Notes: generated by a model not told the origin, from the letters alone. 64,000 bases of DNA from Chryseobacterium soldanellicola (GCF_900100115.1 NZ_FNKL01000002.1:806001-870000); one strand, 5' to 3'. Positions 37,117 to 45,235 are shown, counted from the stretch's first letter. Translations and numbers: made by a program.

Positions 37117-37608
37117 ATGGCTTATACAGTAATTTCAGTATTTCCTGCAACTGTAAACACAGAGGAAATTCAAAAAGAGTTAAAAGATCAGGGTTTTGAT
37201 GATGCCAATATCGTTGTTTCAAAATCAAAGCTTGAAGAGGGATCATCGCATGATAATTATGAAGATGATGTAAAGACAAAAAGCTTCTGGGACTATGTTT
37301 TTGCTCAGGATGTGGAGCTGTTAGACGCTTACAGCAAACATAGTGTGGGAAAAAATAATATTATTGTGTACGCTGATAATCTTGAGGAAGCTCATCGAGC
37401 GAAGACAATTCTTAATGCAAAAGGAGCAGTTGAAGTTCACAAAGAAGATTCTGAAAATCATGCACCTGAAGGAATGTCTGAAGATGTTTACAAAGGCATT
37501 ATTGCAAAAGCGAAGCATGATATCTATTTTCTTGATTCCGAGAGGGTTTATCGCCCGAATACAAGAGGAATGGATGATACAATGGACGATCTCGGCTCAA
37601 AAGATTAA
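37117..37608 (+). CDS. Conserved hypothetical protein, possible stress protein
   Basis: The 163-residue protein from the ATG at 37117 (MAYTVISVFP) is acidic, with no signal peptide or membrane segment. An alternating strand-helix pattern (VISVFPATVNTEEIQKEL, then IIVYADNLEEAHRAKTIL) suggests a ferredoxin-like domain with two copies of the same unit, as in bacterial 'general stress protein 17M'-like proteins. This is a weak assignment. In-frame starts at 37090 and 37102 would add 9 or 5 residues. A bidirectional terminator follows. Confidence 0.65.
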   Translation: MAYTVISVFPATVNTEEIQKELKDQGFDDANIVVSKSKLEEGSSHDNYEDDVKTKSFWDYVFAQDVELLDAYSKHSVGKNNIIVYADNLEEAHRAKTILNAKGAVEVHKEDSENHAPEGMSEDVYKGIIAKAKHDIYFLDSERVYRPNTRGMDDTMDDLGSKD

Positions 37609-37633
37609 ATTATTTTAAACATAATAAAAACAA

Positions 37634-37660
37634 AAAAGACCGTCAATGTGACGGTCTTTT
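37634..37660. terminator. Bidirectional intrinsic terminator
   Basis: A perfect 12-bp stem, AAAAGACCGTCA with TGACGGTCTTTT, between convergent genes. Confidence 0.92.
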
Positions 37661-37661
37661 G

Positions 37662-38822
37662 TTATATTTTCCAGGATCTTATCAGCCAGCGATAGATCAG
37701 TTCTTTTACAAAGAAATACACCAATACCGGGATAATGATGATCGCTGTCCAAAGAAGCGGATTGATATACATTGAAAGCAAGCCGTTTGAAACACTGGAT
37801 TTTGCTACAAAATACTGTCCGGCAGCAAGTAAGCCTAAACTTAAAGCTAAAACAATCATTAAATTGATACTGAAGCGTTTACTGATGTCGCTTACCATTT
37901 TTTTAGGCGAATATCCCAAGCTGTTTTTGATGGAAACTTCTTCCTGCTTTTCTAAAAACTGGATTTTGATAAAGCTTACGATAATATAAAGGCAAAGCGC
38001 AAAAATAAAAATTCCCAAAATTGCAATTACTTTTAAAACCAGAAAAAGCTTAGACTTGATCTTTGCAGAACGCAGACTCTCCTGATTAGATTCGTAGTTG
38101 TTTTCTTTCATTTTTGAAATCAAATTTTCATCTCCGGAATCTTTGACCTGTACCAAAACCCGATTAAAAATTTTAGGCTGATTTGCAAGTTGAGGTTTTT
38201 CCGCCAAATTCAAAGAATCGAGAAATTTTTTCGGAATTAAAACAGAATGGATTCTGTCTGAAAGTCCCACCATTCTTCCTTTGTACGTTTTATTTTCTTT
38301 ATTAACGACAATATTAATGTTGATCTCAATTTTCTTCGCAAAATCTTCTGAAATCTGCGGAAGTCCTTGATTTAAAGCAAATCCATAATTGTAAAGATTC
38401 AAATATTCTCTGGAAATAATGATCGGAATTTCGTCACCTTTTACCTGAAATTCTTCATCTGTCAAAGGCACATCAATTGCTTTTAAATCTAATCCTTCAA
38501 AATACAGATCCGTATAAAAAGGGATAAAATCACCTCCATTTGCAGAAGCTTTGAATTCATTTGCAGAAAAAGGATAAACGTCTTTTACTTCAGTCCATTT
38601 TTTAAGTTTGGCAACATCGTTTTCATTAAAGCCAAGAAGCTCTTTTCTTCCGATATTATCAGGCGTAATTTTCTTGCTGAAAGTCAGCCAGTAATTGCTG
38701 TCACTGCTTTTATTTCCAAAAAGTCTATTGGCATTTTCATACAGTTGCAGGCAAGACAGCACCAAAATAAATGCTATAAATAATCCTGCATACAGTATAA
38801 TTGAGTTAAAAATTTTCTTCAT
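37662..38822 (-). CDS. ABC transporter permease, FtsX/MacB-like
   Basis: The 386-residue protein has one N-terminal membrane helix (about 8-28), a large periplasmic domain (about 30-260), then three C-terminal membrane helices (about 265-290, 320-340, 355-375). This is the topology of FtsX/LolC/MacB-type permeases. An SIKNSLGYSPKKMVSDI motif after the second helix fits the conserved FtsX cytoplasmic loop. It is the last gene of a three-gene minus-strand operon with its ATPase and a DUF4836 lipoprotein. The cargo is unknown. Confidence 0.78.
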   Translation of the reverse strand: MKKIFNSIILYAGLFIAFILVLSCLQLYENANRLFGNKSSDSNYWLTFSKKITPDNIGRKELLGFNENDVAKLKKWTEVKDVYPFSANEFKASANGGDFIPFYTDLYFEGLDLKAIDVPLTDEEFQVKGDEIPIIISREYLNLYNYGFALNQGLPQISEDFAKKIEININIVVNKENKTYKGRMVGLSDRIHSVLIPKKFLDSLNLAEKPQLANQPKIFNRVLVQVKDSGDENLISKMKENNYESNQESLRSAKIKSKLFLVLKVIAILGIFIFALCLYIIVSFIKIQFLEKQEEVSIKNSLGYSPKKMVSDISKRFSINLMIVLALSLGLLAAGQYFVAKSSVSNGLLSMYINPLLWTAIIIIPVLVYFFVKELIYRWLIRSWKI

Positions 38823-38828
38823 AAGCTT

Positions 38829-39476
38829 TTATAAATGAAGAATTTGATATTCATGTTCAAAAGGGAATTCATTCAATTCAAAAAATATGACTGAGCTTCC
38901 GTTTTCCTGAGACACTTCATTGATTAACGAAAAGGCAATTTTCTTATTATCTACATCCAAATGGCTGAAACATTCGTCATAGATCAGAAAATCGGTCGGG
39001 TTGACAAGGCTTCTTACAATGGCGCTTCTCTGTCTTTCGCCGTACGAGCAGTTTTCCGCTTTTTTATTGAGCAGATTTTCGATTCCTAGCCTTGAAGCAT
39101 ATTCTTCCATTTTCGGAATGAATTTTTTTCTGTCTTTATTAAAAACTCGCAGTAAAATATTCTCCGAAATCGTAAGGTTTTTAATTAATCTTACATCCTG
39201 AAAAAGCAGGCTTACCCCATCTTTTCTGTTCTCCACGATTTTCTCAAGATGAAGGTTTTTTACGATTTGCTGATCATATTTTATACTTCCTTCATATTGA
39301 AAATGGGTTCCCAGAATAGCCGTAGCAAGAGTAGATTTTCCACTCCCGGAAGGGGCAACAATCAGGAATTTCTTCCCTTTCTGAAAAGAGATGTTCTTTT
39401 TCCAGATTTCGGATTGATCTACATTTCTGGGAGTGAAATATTTTGGTGAAATATTTTCTAAAATAATATTATCCAT
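38829..39476 (-). CDS. ABC transporter ATP-binding protein with atypical signature
   Basis: The 215-residue ATPase has the Walker A motif VAPSGSGKSTL near residue 40, a Q-loop (LLFQDVRL) near 90, an atypical signature CSYGERQRSAIVRSL near 144 (SYGER instead of SGGQ), and the Walker B segment FLIYDECFSHLD near 164. It is of the MacB/LolD type and pairs with the permease whose start lies 6 bases beyond its end. It overlaps the end of the upstream DUF4836 gene by 8 bases, indicating tight coupling. Confidence 0.85.
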   Translation of the reverse strand: MDNIILENISPKYFTPRNVDQSEIWKKNISFQKGKKFLIVAPSGSGKSTLATAILGTHFQYEGSIKYDQQIVKNLHLEKIVENRKDGVSLLFQDVRLIKNLTISENILLRVFNKDRKKFIPKMEEYASRLGIENLLNKKAENCSYGERQRSAIVRSLVNPTDFLIYDECFSHLDVDNKKIAFSLINEVSQENGSSVIFFELNEFPFEHEYQILHL

Positions 39477-40917
39477 TCATTATTAAATAATACAATGCAT
39501 TTTCATCTTTTTTGTCTAAAGTAAATACCGTTTTAGAAACCAGATTTCCACCGTCTTCTTTAGATTCGCTGACCATATCTACAACTTTTACGGTTGCTTT
39601 TTCCTTCTGATTGTAGTCGTTTCCGTCAGACCATGAATAGGCTGTAATTCCCGTTTTTTTATTAAGTTTTGTGTTTTTTCCGGCTTTTCTGTTTTGGAAT
39701 TGATAAATTACATTATTATCCTCAGAGAAAATCACCTGATTGTCAGCGATCATATATTTTTTACTTTGACCAAGCGGACCTTGAAGCAAAGATGTAAGAA
39801 CGTCTTTTTTCTTTGGATTAAAGCCTAAAACAACAGCGCTATTTGTTTTGTAATATTCCATCGTATCGGCAGGATTAGATTTAAAATCTGCAAAAGCGTA
39901 ATCTCCGGTAAAAGTAGAGGTAATATCTTCCAGCGTTTTGTTGGTTGATGCCAGATAATGGTTTACAGTGGCTTCAAAACCAGCTTCTTTCACCAGATAT
40001 CTCATAAAATCTAAGCTGAAAAATCCAATTGTGAAAGATTTTGCGTTATTCAGTTCTACGTTTTTCACAAGATCATAATTCACGGCATTTTTATCGTAAT
40101 ATTTTTCAACCACTTTCTTCATATCTGAGTTGAAGAATGTTTTGGTATCCATTTCAGATTTTCCTTTATCAAAATTAAAATCGAAACCAATCCCGGAATC
40201 TATAATTAATTTATTGACAGCCAGTGTTTCAATATAACCTTTTGAAACATAGCTTGCTACAGCAGCAAGATTAACCCATCCGCTGATGTCTCTGTCACTC
40301 ACCAAAGACTGGTTGACCTGATCTTTTATCGCTGCATTTGATGTTCCTTTTCTACCCCAGAAATCTGTAAAATATTTTTCATCAAGTTTAGAAGAAGAAT
40401 TTGGAACGGGAGCATTTAAAGAACTGTAACCATAAGGATTGTATGATTTATCACTGGAAACGATTGCCATATCGCCTTTGATGCTTCCTGTCATTTTTCC
40501 GTCAACGTAGATGTAGTCTTTTTTGTCGATCGTTACTTTAGTTTTCGTAAGATCAGACATGCTTTTCTGGAATTTTGCTTTGTCGGTGATCCAGAAGAAA
40601 GCTTTGGCATCAGGATCATAAGTAGATTTCCCCTGATCGATGATAAAATAAAGAGGTTTATCCGTATCAATACCGGATTCTTTCGGTTTGCTTACGAGTT
40701 GTAAGAAAAATTTTTCATCATCTTTTAAGTCTTTCTTTTCTTTTAAAATCTTGTCAACAGGAATTTTTTCTGAAATTGTATTTAAATTAACTCTCGACAA
40801 TCCCAATGTAGTGTCGGTGGTGTAAGTCAGAATCTCATTGTTCTTGTTAGAATTACATGAAAATAAAATAGCAAATGCAAATACGTAAAATAGCGATTTC
40901 ATTAAAGTGTTTTTCAT
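39469..40917 (-). CDS. DUF4836 family lipoprotein
   Basis: The 482-residue protein has a signal peptide with a lipobox (LFSC, Cys near residue 21) and a long extracytoplasmic domain with the DUF4836 pattern: N-terminal YTTDTTLGLSRVNLNTISEKIP, PLYFIIDQ, and a C-terminal ENALYYLIMNG. A second Met at 40902 (MKSLF) would be an equally good signal-peptide start. The function of DUF4836 is not known. It overlaps the ABC ATPase gene, so it may be a substrate-binding or accessory part of that transporter. Confidence 0.82.
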   Translation of the reverse strand: MKNTLMKSLFYVFAFAILFSCNSNKNNEILTYTTDTTLGLSRVNLNTISEKIPVDKILKEKKDLKDDEKFFLQLVSKPKESGIDTDKPLYFIIDQGKSTYDPDAKAFFWITDKAKFQKSMSDLTKTKVTIDKKDYIYVDGKMTGSIKGDMAIVSSDKSYNPYGYSSLNAPVPNSSSKLDEKYFTDFWGRKGTSNAAIKDQVNQSLVSDRDISGWVNLAAVASYVSKGYIETLAVNKLIIDSGIGFDFNFDKGKSEMDTKTFFNSDMKKVVEKYYDKNAVNYDLVKNVELNNAKSFTIGFFSLDFMRYLVKEAGFEATVNHYLASTNKTLEDITSTFTGDYAFADFKSNPADTMEYYKTNSAVVLGFNPKKKDVLTSLLQGPLGQSKKYMIADNQVIFSEDNNVIYQFQNRKAGKNTKLNKKTGITAYSWSDGNDYNQKEKATVKVVDMVSESKEDGGNLVSKTVFTLDKKDENALYYLIMNG

Positions 40918-40999
40918 AATTTTTTAGTTAAGAAGGCAAATATAACATTTTGAATTGAATGACAATCAATCAGAAAGCAACAGAAAAAATAAAAAAAAG

Positions 41000-41027
41000 T
41001 TGATATTCAGAAAAATTTATATATTTG
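41000..41027 (+). promoter_or_regulatory. Strong promoter of the leader-like transcript
   Basis: TTG at 41000-41002 and TATATTTG at 41020-41027 are separated by 17 bases. Transcription should start at about 41034. Confidence 0.78.
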
Positions 41028-41068
41028 CAGCTTAAAATAAAGTTTAACCATTAAAAAACAACGAAGCA

Positions 41069-41146
41069 ATGTTCAGATTAGATCATAATTCTCCTTTCGA
41101 TTTGCCACTTATGGTGGTGAGGCTTCGTGGTTTGGTACACTCTTAG
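41069..41146 (+). CDS. Putative 25-residue leader peptide
   Basis: ATG at 41069 opens a frame for MFRLDHNSPFDLPLMVVRLR followed by GLVHS and a TAG stop at 41144-41146. It is rich in Leu, Val and Arg (LPLMVVRLRGLV), as seen in leader peptides of branched-chain or similar biosynthetic operons. It lies inside the short transcript 35 bases after the predicted start and is followed by hairpins. There is no direct proof of translation. Confidence 0.45.
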   Translation: MFRLDHNSPFDLPLMVVRLRGLVHS

Positions 41147-41168
41147 AATAGCAGTACAATGAAATGTC

Positions 41169-41202
41169 AAAACCCGAAGTCGTAAAGATTTCGGGTTTTT
41201 TA
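41169..41202 (+). terminator. Intrinsic terminator of the leader-like transcript
   Basis: A 10-bp perfect stem, AAAACCCGAA (41169-41178) with TTCGGGTTTT (41190-41199), plus a T tract. Confidence 0.88.
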
Positions 41203-41252
41203 TTGCGCAATATTTCAAACTCAAACAAGTTTCACCGAAATCATTTTTTATC

Positions 41253-41347
41253 AGGAGCTTAATCCCGCTGTCCACTGTATCTTTTTTGCCTGCGCTTTTT
41301 TCAAGCCAGCGCAAAAAAAGGATGCCGTTTCCATCGGGGCTAGAACA
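41253..41347. repeat. Structured dispersed element (AGGAGCTTAATCCCGCTGTCC type)
   Basis: The element starts AGGAGCTTAATCCCGCTGTC and ends GATGCCGTTTCCATCGGGGC. Between them TCTTTTTTGCCTGCGCT and AGCGCAAAAAAAGGA form an A/T and G/C stem, and CCCG near 41263 can pair with CGGG near 41335. From memory, related GGAGCT...CCCGCTTTCC...GGGGCTA strings occur between genes in many flavobacterial genomes; I know of no function. Orientation cannot be fixed. Confidence 0.5.
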
Positions 41348-41357
41348 AACTCCAAAC

Positions 41358-41382
41358 TGTCATTCTGACGAAGGAAGAATCT
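41358..41382. repeat. REP-like single arm TGTCATTCTGACGAAGGAAG
   Basis: A 25-base string nearly identical to the reverse complement of the arm at 26255-26279. Confidence 0.6.
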
Positions 41383-41501
41383 ATTTTCACAAATCAAAAT
41401 GATAACAAACCAAAATTCGACTAAGTGTTTAGTTGAAAAAAATATCAGATGCTCAAAGGCTAACTTCTGGCATCTAATATCTAACATCTTATTTAAAAAC
41501 A

Positions 41502-42891
41502 ATGGGAAATTTAAAACTTAAAGGAAAAGATATATTAAAAATAGGGTATCCAAACAATCAGAGTCAATATCGCTTTGGAAGTCATGAAAAGGAATTTTGC
41601 AACGAAAAATATTCATCACGTAAAATCTCTTTTGAAAGAAATTCTGCAAAATCCGGAGAATTACGAAAAAGATTTAACCTTCGGACAAATCTCGGAAGCT
41701 TTGCTTTCATCAAAGAAAACAGAAAAAAGAATGCTCAATACAAACCGAGCTTCTTTTCAGGTCTTCGGAAACAATATTTCGGATGAAGCAAAAAACCAAT
41801 TGTACACTGCATTGAAACTTCCAATTGCAACGCAGGGAGCTTTAATGCCCGATGCACACAGCGGTTACGGGCTTCCGATCGGCGGAGTTTTGGCGGTGGA
41901 AAATGCCGTGATTCCTTATGGAGTTGGGATGGATATTGGCTGCAGAATGAGTCTCAGTATTTTGGATACCCCTGTTTCATATCTGGACGGCGCAAGAGAC
42001 AAATATGAAAAAGCGCTGGCCGAGCATACCAAATTCGGAATGTACGAAACACATAAATCTCATGTCGATCACGAGATTTTCGACAGAGATACATTTGATA
42101 TGATCCCAATTTTGAGAAGATTAAAAGGAAAAGCCATCAAGCAAATGGGAAGTTCCGGCGGCGGAAATCACTTTGTGGAATTCGGGGAAGTTGAAATGAC
42201 AGAAGAAGACGAGCAAATCGGACTTCCAAAAGGAAAATACCTCGGAATTCTTTCTCACAGCGGATCGCGCGGATTGGGAGCTGAGATTGCTCAATACTAT
42301 TCAAGGGTTGCGACAGAACAATGCCCGTTGCCGAAAGAAGCCCAAAATTTCGCCTGGCTGGATTTAAATACGCATCTGGGATTAGAATATTGGACGGCGA
42401 TGAATCTCGCAGGAGATTACGCTTCAGCCTGTCACAACGACATTCACAGGAGATTGGTGAAAGCGGTCGGCGGCAGAGTAAAAGCCAGAATTGAAAACCA
42501 TCACAATTTCGCCTGGAAAGAAATCCACAACGGAAAAGAAGTGATCGTTCACAGAAAAGGTGCCACTCCGGCCAATGAAAATGAATTGGGAATGATTCCC
42601 GGATCAATGACCGCAAAAGGTTTCATCGTGCGCGGAAAAGGAAATCCGGATTCTTTGAATTCAGCTTCACACGGGGCAGGACGGGCTTTTTCGAGAGGGG
42701 AATGCAGAAATCTTTTCACTCAAAATGACATTAAAAAAGAATTAAAACTAAAGAATATCACTTTGATAGGCGGAAATACCGAAGAAGCACCAATGGCATA
42801 CAAAGATATCAACGAAGTCATGAATGCCCAAAGCGATTTGGTAGATATTCTCGGAACTTTCCAACCCAGGATTGTGAGGATGGATAAGTAA
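41502..42891 (+). pseudogene. rtcB: RtcB family RNA ligase, frameshifted near residue 21
   Basis: RtcB joins RNA 2',3'-cyclic phosphate or 3'-phosphate ends to 5'-OH ends using Mn and GTP. From the ATG at 41502 the frame reads MGNLKLKGKDILKIGYPNNQ and S (codon 41562-41564); the rest, from VNIALEVMKRNF onward (starting GTC at 41563), is in the next frame. The two frames overlap by GT, as if one GT had been lost from AGTGTC. The remainder is intact: GMDIGCRM near residue 120 with the Mn-binding Cys, GGGNHFVE, SHSGSRGLG and SASHGAGRAFSR with the active-site His residues. Without correction the protein would stop at 41786 after about 94 residues, or start at the ATG at 41584 without the first 25 or so residues. 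The next gene is prfH. Confidence 0.82.
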
Positions 42892-42969
42892 TTTTTGTTG
42901 CGCGTTTCTGGTTATTAGTTGATGACTTTAACTGATAACTAGGAACAAGCAACTGTAAACTAAATTAAA

Positions 42970-43667
42970 ATGGACAAATTAATACAAATAACCTCAGGAA
43001 GAGGACCTTTAGAATGTCAATGGGTAGTTGCCAAAGTTCTGAAGGTTTTCCTTGAGGAAGCAAAACATAATAATATAGACTACGAAATCATACACCGTGA
43101 AAATGGGGATGAAAATCTGACATTGAAATCCGTGACCCTGCTTTTAAGAGCAAAAGATTTAAATGAATTTTTAAAAACTTGGTTAGGAAGCATTTGTTGG
43201 ACAGGAAAAAGTACATTCCGGAAACTGCACAAAAGAAGCAATTGTTCATCGGTGTTTTTGAACTGGAGGGTTTGGAGAAAATCAATTTTAATGAAAAAGA
43301 TATTCAATTCCAGACAACGAGAAGCCAGGGGAGCGGCGGACAAAACGTGAATAAAGTGAATACTGCCGTTCGTGCAACTCATTTACCGACTGGGCAAAGT
43401 GTTTTCGTACAGGATTCGCGTTCGCAATTGGAGAATAAAAAACGGTCCATTATAAGATTAAAAGAAAAAGTCTTGGAACAGAATATTATTCAGCTTCAAA
43501 AAAGAATGCAGGAAACCTGGAACAATCATCTGCAGGTGCAAAGAGGAAGTCCGATCCGTACATTTTCCGGAACAGATTTTAAAAAGAATTATCAGGAAAA
43601 ATCTTTCAAAAAACAAAGAAACGTCCTGAAAAACGAATTAAAAAACTACAGAAATGACCTTAACTAA
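42970..43667 (+). pseudogene. prfH: Peptide chain release factor-like protein PrfH, frameshifted
   Basis: PrfH is an RF homologue without a codon-recognition domain that is commonly encoded next to rtcB. The frame from 42970 reads MDKLIQITSGRGPLECQWVV through about residue 91 (KRSN) and then goes off frame. The C-terminal part, from FIGVFELEGLEKINF onward, is in the -1 frame and holds the GGQ loop [23 protein letters not shown] at 43240-43247 needs one G (AAT TGG TTC) to give the NWFIGV motif that matches E. coli PrfH NWFVGV. The corrected protein would be about 232 residues. It overlaps the TPR gene by 14 bases. Confidence 0.82.
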
Positions 43668-44178
43668 AAGCAAATACTATTTCGAGGCTTTAGATAATTA
43701 TCCTTACAGCTTGCCGGATTGCCTGGAAGCGTTGAATTATGCATTGTCCTACGATCCCGAAGATGCAGACAGCCTGTGTTTGATGGGAAGAATATACAGC
43801 GAAATGCTGACTGATTACGAAAAAGCAAGGCTTTATTTTGAAGAAGCGATGCAATGTGATGTGACCAACTTAAATGTTCCGCAATATTACATCAAATGCC
43901 TTTTGGACAATGAAGATTTCCATGAAGCCGAAAAGCTCATCAAATATTCTTTAAAAATCAAAGGAATAGATAAATCGGCAATTTGGCTTCATCGATCTTT
44001 GCTTTCCGAGAAGAGAGGAAGTTTAATAAATGCCTTGAAATTTTTGGATGAAGCTAAAAAATATTGTTTTACCGAATACAGTTTGAATATTGTAAAAGAA
44101 CGCAGGAAATTTATCAAATCTAAAATGCCCAAAAAGACCAAACAAAAACAAATTAAAAAGAAGGAGGAGACGAAATAA
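43654..44178 (+). CDS. TPR protein in the rtcB-prfH operon
   Basis: The 174-residue protein has four or five TPR-like helical pairs (e.g. CLEALNYALSYDPEDADSLCLMGRIYSEM near residue 22 and ARLYFEEAMQCD near 65). Its tail is very basic (KMPKKTKQKQIKKKEETK) and could touch RNA. The start overlaps prfH by 14 bases, so the three genes form one operon. TPR proteins bind partners; a bridge between PrfH and RtcB or the ribosome is possible but speculative. A terminator overlaps the stop codon. Confidence 0.82.
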   Translation: MTLTKSKYYFEALDNYPYSLPDCLEALNYALSYDPEDADSLCLMGRIYSEMLTDYEKARLYFEEAMQCDVTNLNVPQYYIKCLLDNEDFHEAEKLIKYSLKIKGIDKSAIWLHRSLLSEKRGSLINALKFLDEAKKYCFTEYSLNIVKERRKFIKSKMPKKTKQKQIKKKEETK

Positions 44179-44191
44179 GTCTCCTTTTTTG
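44165..44191 (+). terminator. Intrinsic terminator of the rtcB operon
   Basis: AGGAGAC (44165-44171) pairs with GTCTCCT (44179-44185), followed by TTTTTTG. The stop codon of the TPR gene lies in the loop. Confidence 0.85.
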
Positions 44192-44202
44192 TAAATTTAA
44201 TA

Positions 44203-45195
44203 ATGGAATTACGGTTTGAACTTAAACAGCTTCACTTAAAAGAAACATTCTCAATCGCTTACGGAAATTATGATAAACGGGAAGCATTACTCATAGAATT
44301 GTCTCATCAAAACGGAAAAGGTTACGGCGAATGCGTTGCGATCGATTATTATCAAATTGATCTTCAGAGTTTTGTTTTAAAATTAAAAGAAATTCAACCA
44401 AAGATTGAAGCTCAGAAAATCATTCATCCGAAAGAATTTTTCAAATTTTTAATGAGTTTAAATCTTCATCCGTTTCTACTTTCTGCGTTGGATTGTGCCT
44501 ATTGGGATCTTTTCGGAAAATTGGAAAACAAAAGTTTTATTGAATTAAATAACATTCCTTCTGAAAATTTAGTGGAAAGCTCAATCACCATTTCCGTGGG
44601 AGAAATTGATAAGCAGATACAAAAAATTGAAAAAAGCAATTGGAACAAGTTTAAAGTAAAATGTAAAGGTTTAGATAGAAACAATGTTGAAAAATTGTTA
44701 GCATTAAACAGAAATATCGCTTTAGATTCCAACGCAAGCTTTACTGATCAAGATTGTCTTTGGCTTCAGGAAAATGTTGAGGTTCAGAAGTTTTCATATT
44801 TAGAACAGCCGCGACCAATTGATCAGTATAAAGCTCTTAGAAAAGAAGGTTTCGCCAATTGGATGGCAGACGAAGATTGTCAGAATTTGGATTCTTTGGA
44901 TGAATTAATTCCGTATTACAAAAGCATCAATATCAAATTAATGAAATGTGGCGGTTTAACTGCCGCCTTAGAAATGATTAAAAAAGCCAGAGAATTAAAC
45001 TATAAAATTATGATCGGCTGCATGACAGAATCTACCGTTGGGATTTCTGCGGGCTGTGTTTTGGCAGGGTTTGTTGATTATGTAGATTTGGACGGCGCGA
45101 ATCTTATTTCCAATGATTATGCAACGGGAAATTTTGTAGAAAATGGGAAAATAATGCTCAACGGAAAACCGGGATTGGGAATTGAACTGAGATAA
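44203..45195 (+). CDS. Enolase-superfamily dipeptide epimerase
   Basis: The protein is 330 residues, close to L-Ala-D/L-Glu epimerases. It has an N-terminal capping domain and a barrel with the acid-base lysines: the KVKCKG motif (KxK) near residue 148, the metal ligands LDSNAS near 166, EQPRP near 199 and DEDC near 223, and the second lysine in IKLMKCGG near 247. The CMTESTVGISAG and DLDGA segments near the C-terminus favour the dipeptide epimerase branch over OSB synthase. It may recycle cell wall or dietary peptides. It begins 24 bases after the rtcB operon. Confidence 0.82.
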   Translation: MELRFELKQLHLKETFSIAYGNYDKREALLIELSHQNGKGYGECVAIDYYQIDLQSFVLKLKEIQPKIEAQKIIHPKEFFKFLMSLNLHPFLLSALDCAYWDLFGKLENKSFIELNNIPSENLVESSITISVGEIDKQIQKIEKSNWNKFKVKCKGLDRNNVEKLLALNRNIALDSNASFTDQDCLWLQENVEVQKFSYLEQPRPIDQYKALRKEGFANWMADEDCQNLDSLDELIPYYKSINIKLMKCGGLTAALEMIKKARELNYKIMIGCMTESTVGISAGCVLAGFVDYVDLDGANLISNDYATGNFVENGKIMLNGKPGLGIELR

Positions 45196-45196
45196 A

Positions 45197-45235
45197 AGTC
45201 AATGGTGAATAGTCAATTTGCTTTGCTTGTCAATT
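45197..45235. repeat. Inverted repeat left arm flanking the cytochrome pair
   Basis: 45208-45235 is the exact reverse complement of 46131-46158 (28 bases); partial matches extend the arms to about 39. A related sequence is found in the hairpin at 60964-61050. Confidence 0.8.

Larger units (their letters stand above)
41034..41202 (+). ncRNA. Short structured transcript, attenuator-like
   Basis: A promoter at 41000-41027 and an intrinsic terminator at 41169-41202 bound about 165 bases. Within it ACGAAGC (41061-41067) pairs perfectly with GCTTCGT (41121-41127), and CCAC/GTGG forms an inner stem. The long stem embraces a 25-codon reading frame. The layout is that of an amino-acid attenuation leader, but the next gene is rtcB. 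It could instead be a small regulatory RNA. I recognise no named RNA family. Confidence 0.5.
40918..41501. other. Non-coding-rich region between DUF4836 and rtcB
   Basis: This 584-base gap is unusually full of structure: a strong promoter, a short transcript with a 25-codon reading frame and terminator (41000-41202), a folded dispersed element (41253-41347), a lone REP-like arm (41358-41382), and an AGATGC...GCATCT hairpin near 41440-41475. Each part is listed separately. Confidence 0.75.

Noticed and set aside
41078..41502. Two minus-strand open frames between DUF4836 and rtcB
   Set aside because: They run through repeats and the structured element, have no domain, and lack a promoter in that direction.
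41502..43667. Programmed frameshifting as the cause of the rtcB and prfH frame breaks
   Set aside because: I saw no X-XXY-YYZ slippery heptamer, no RF2-type CTT-TGA site and no downstream pseudoknot. In each case a 1-2 base loss restores the family motif exactly.
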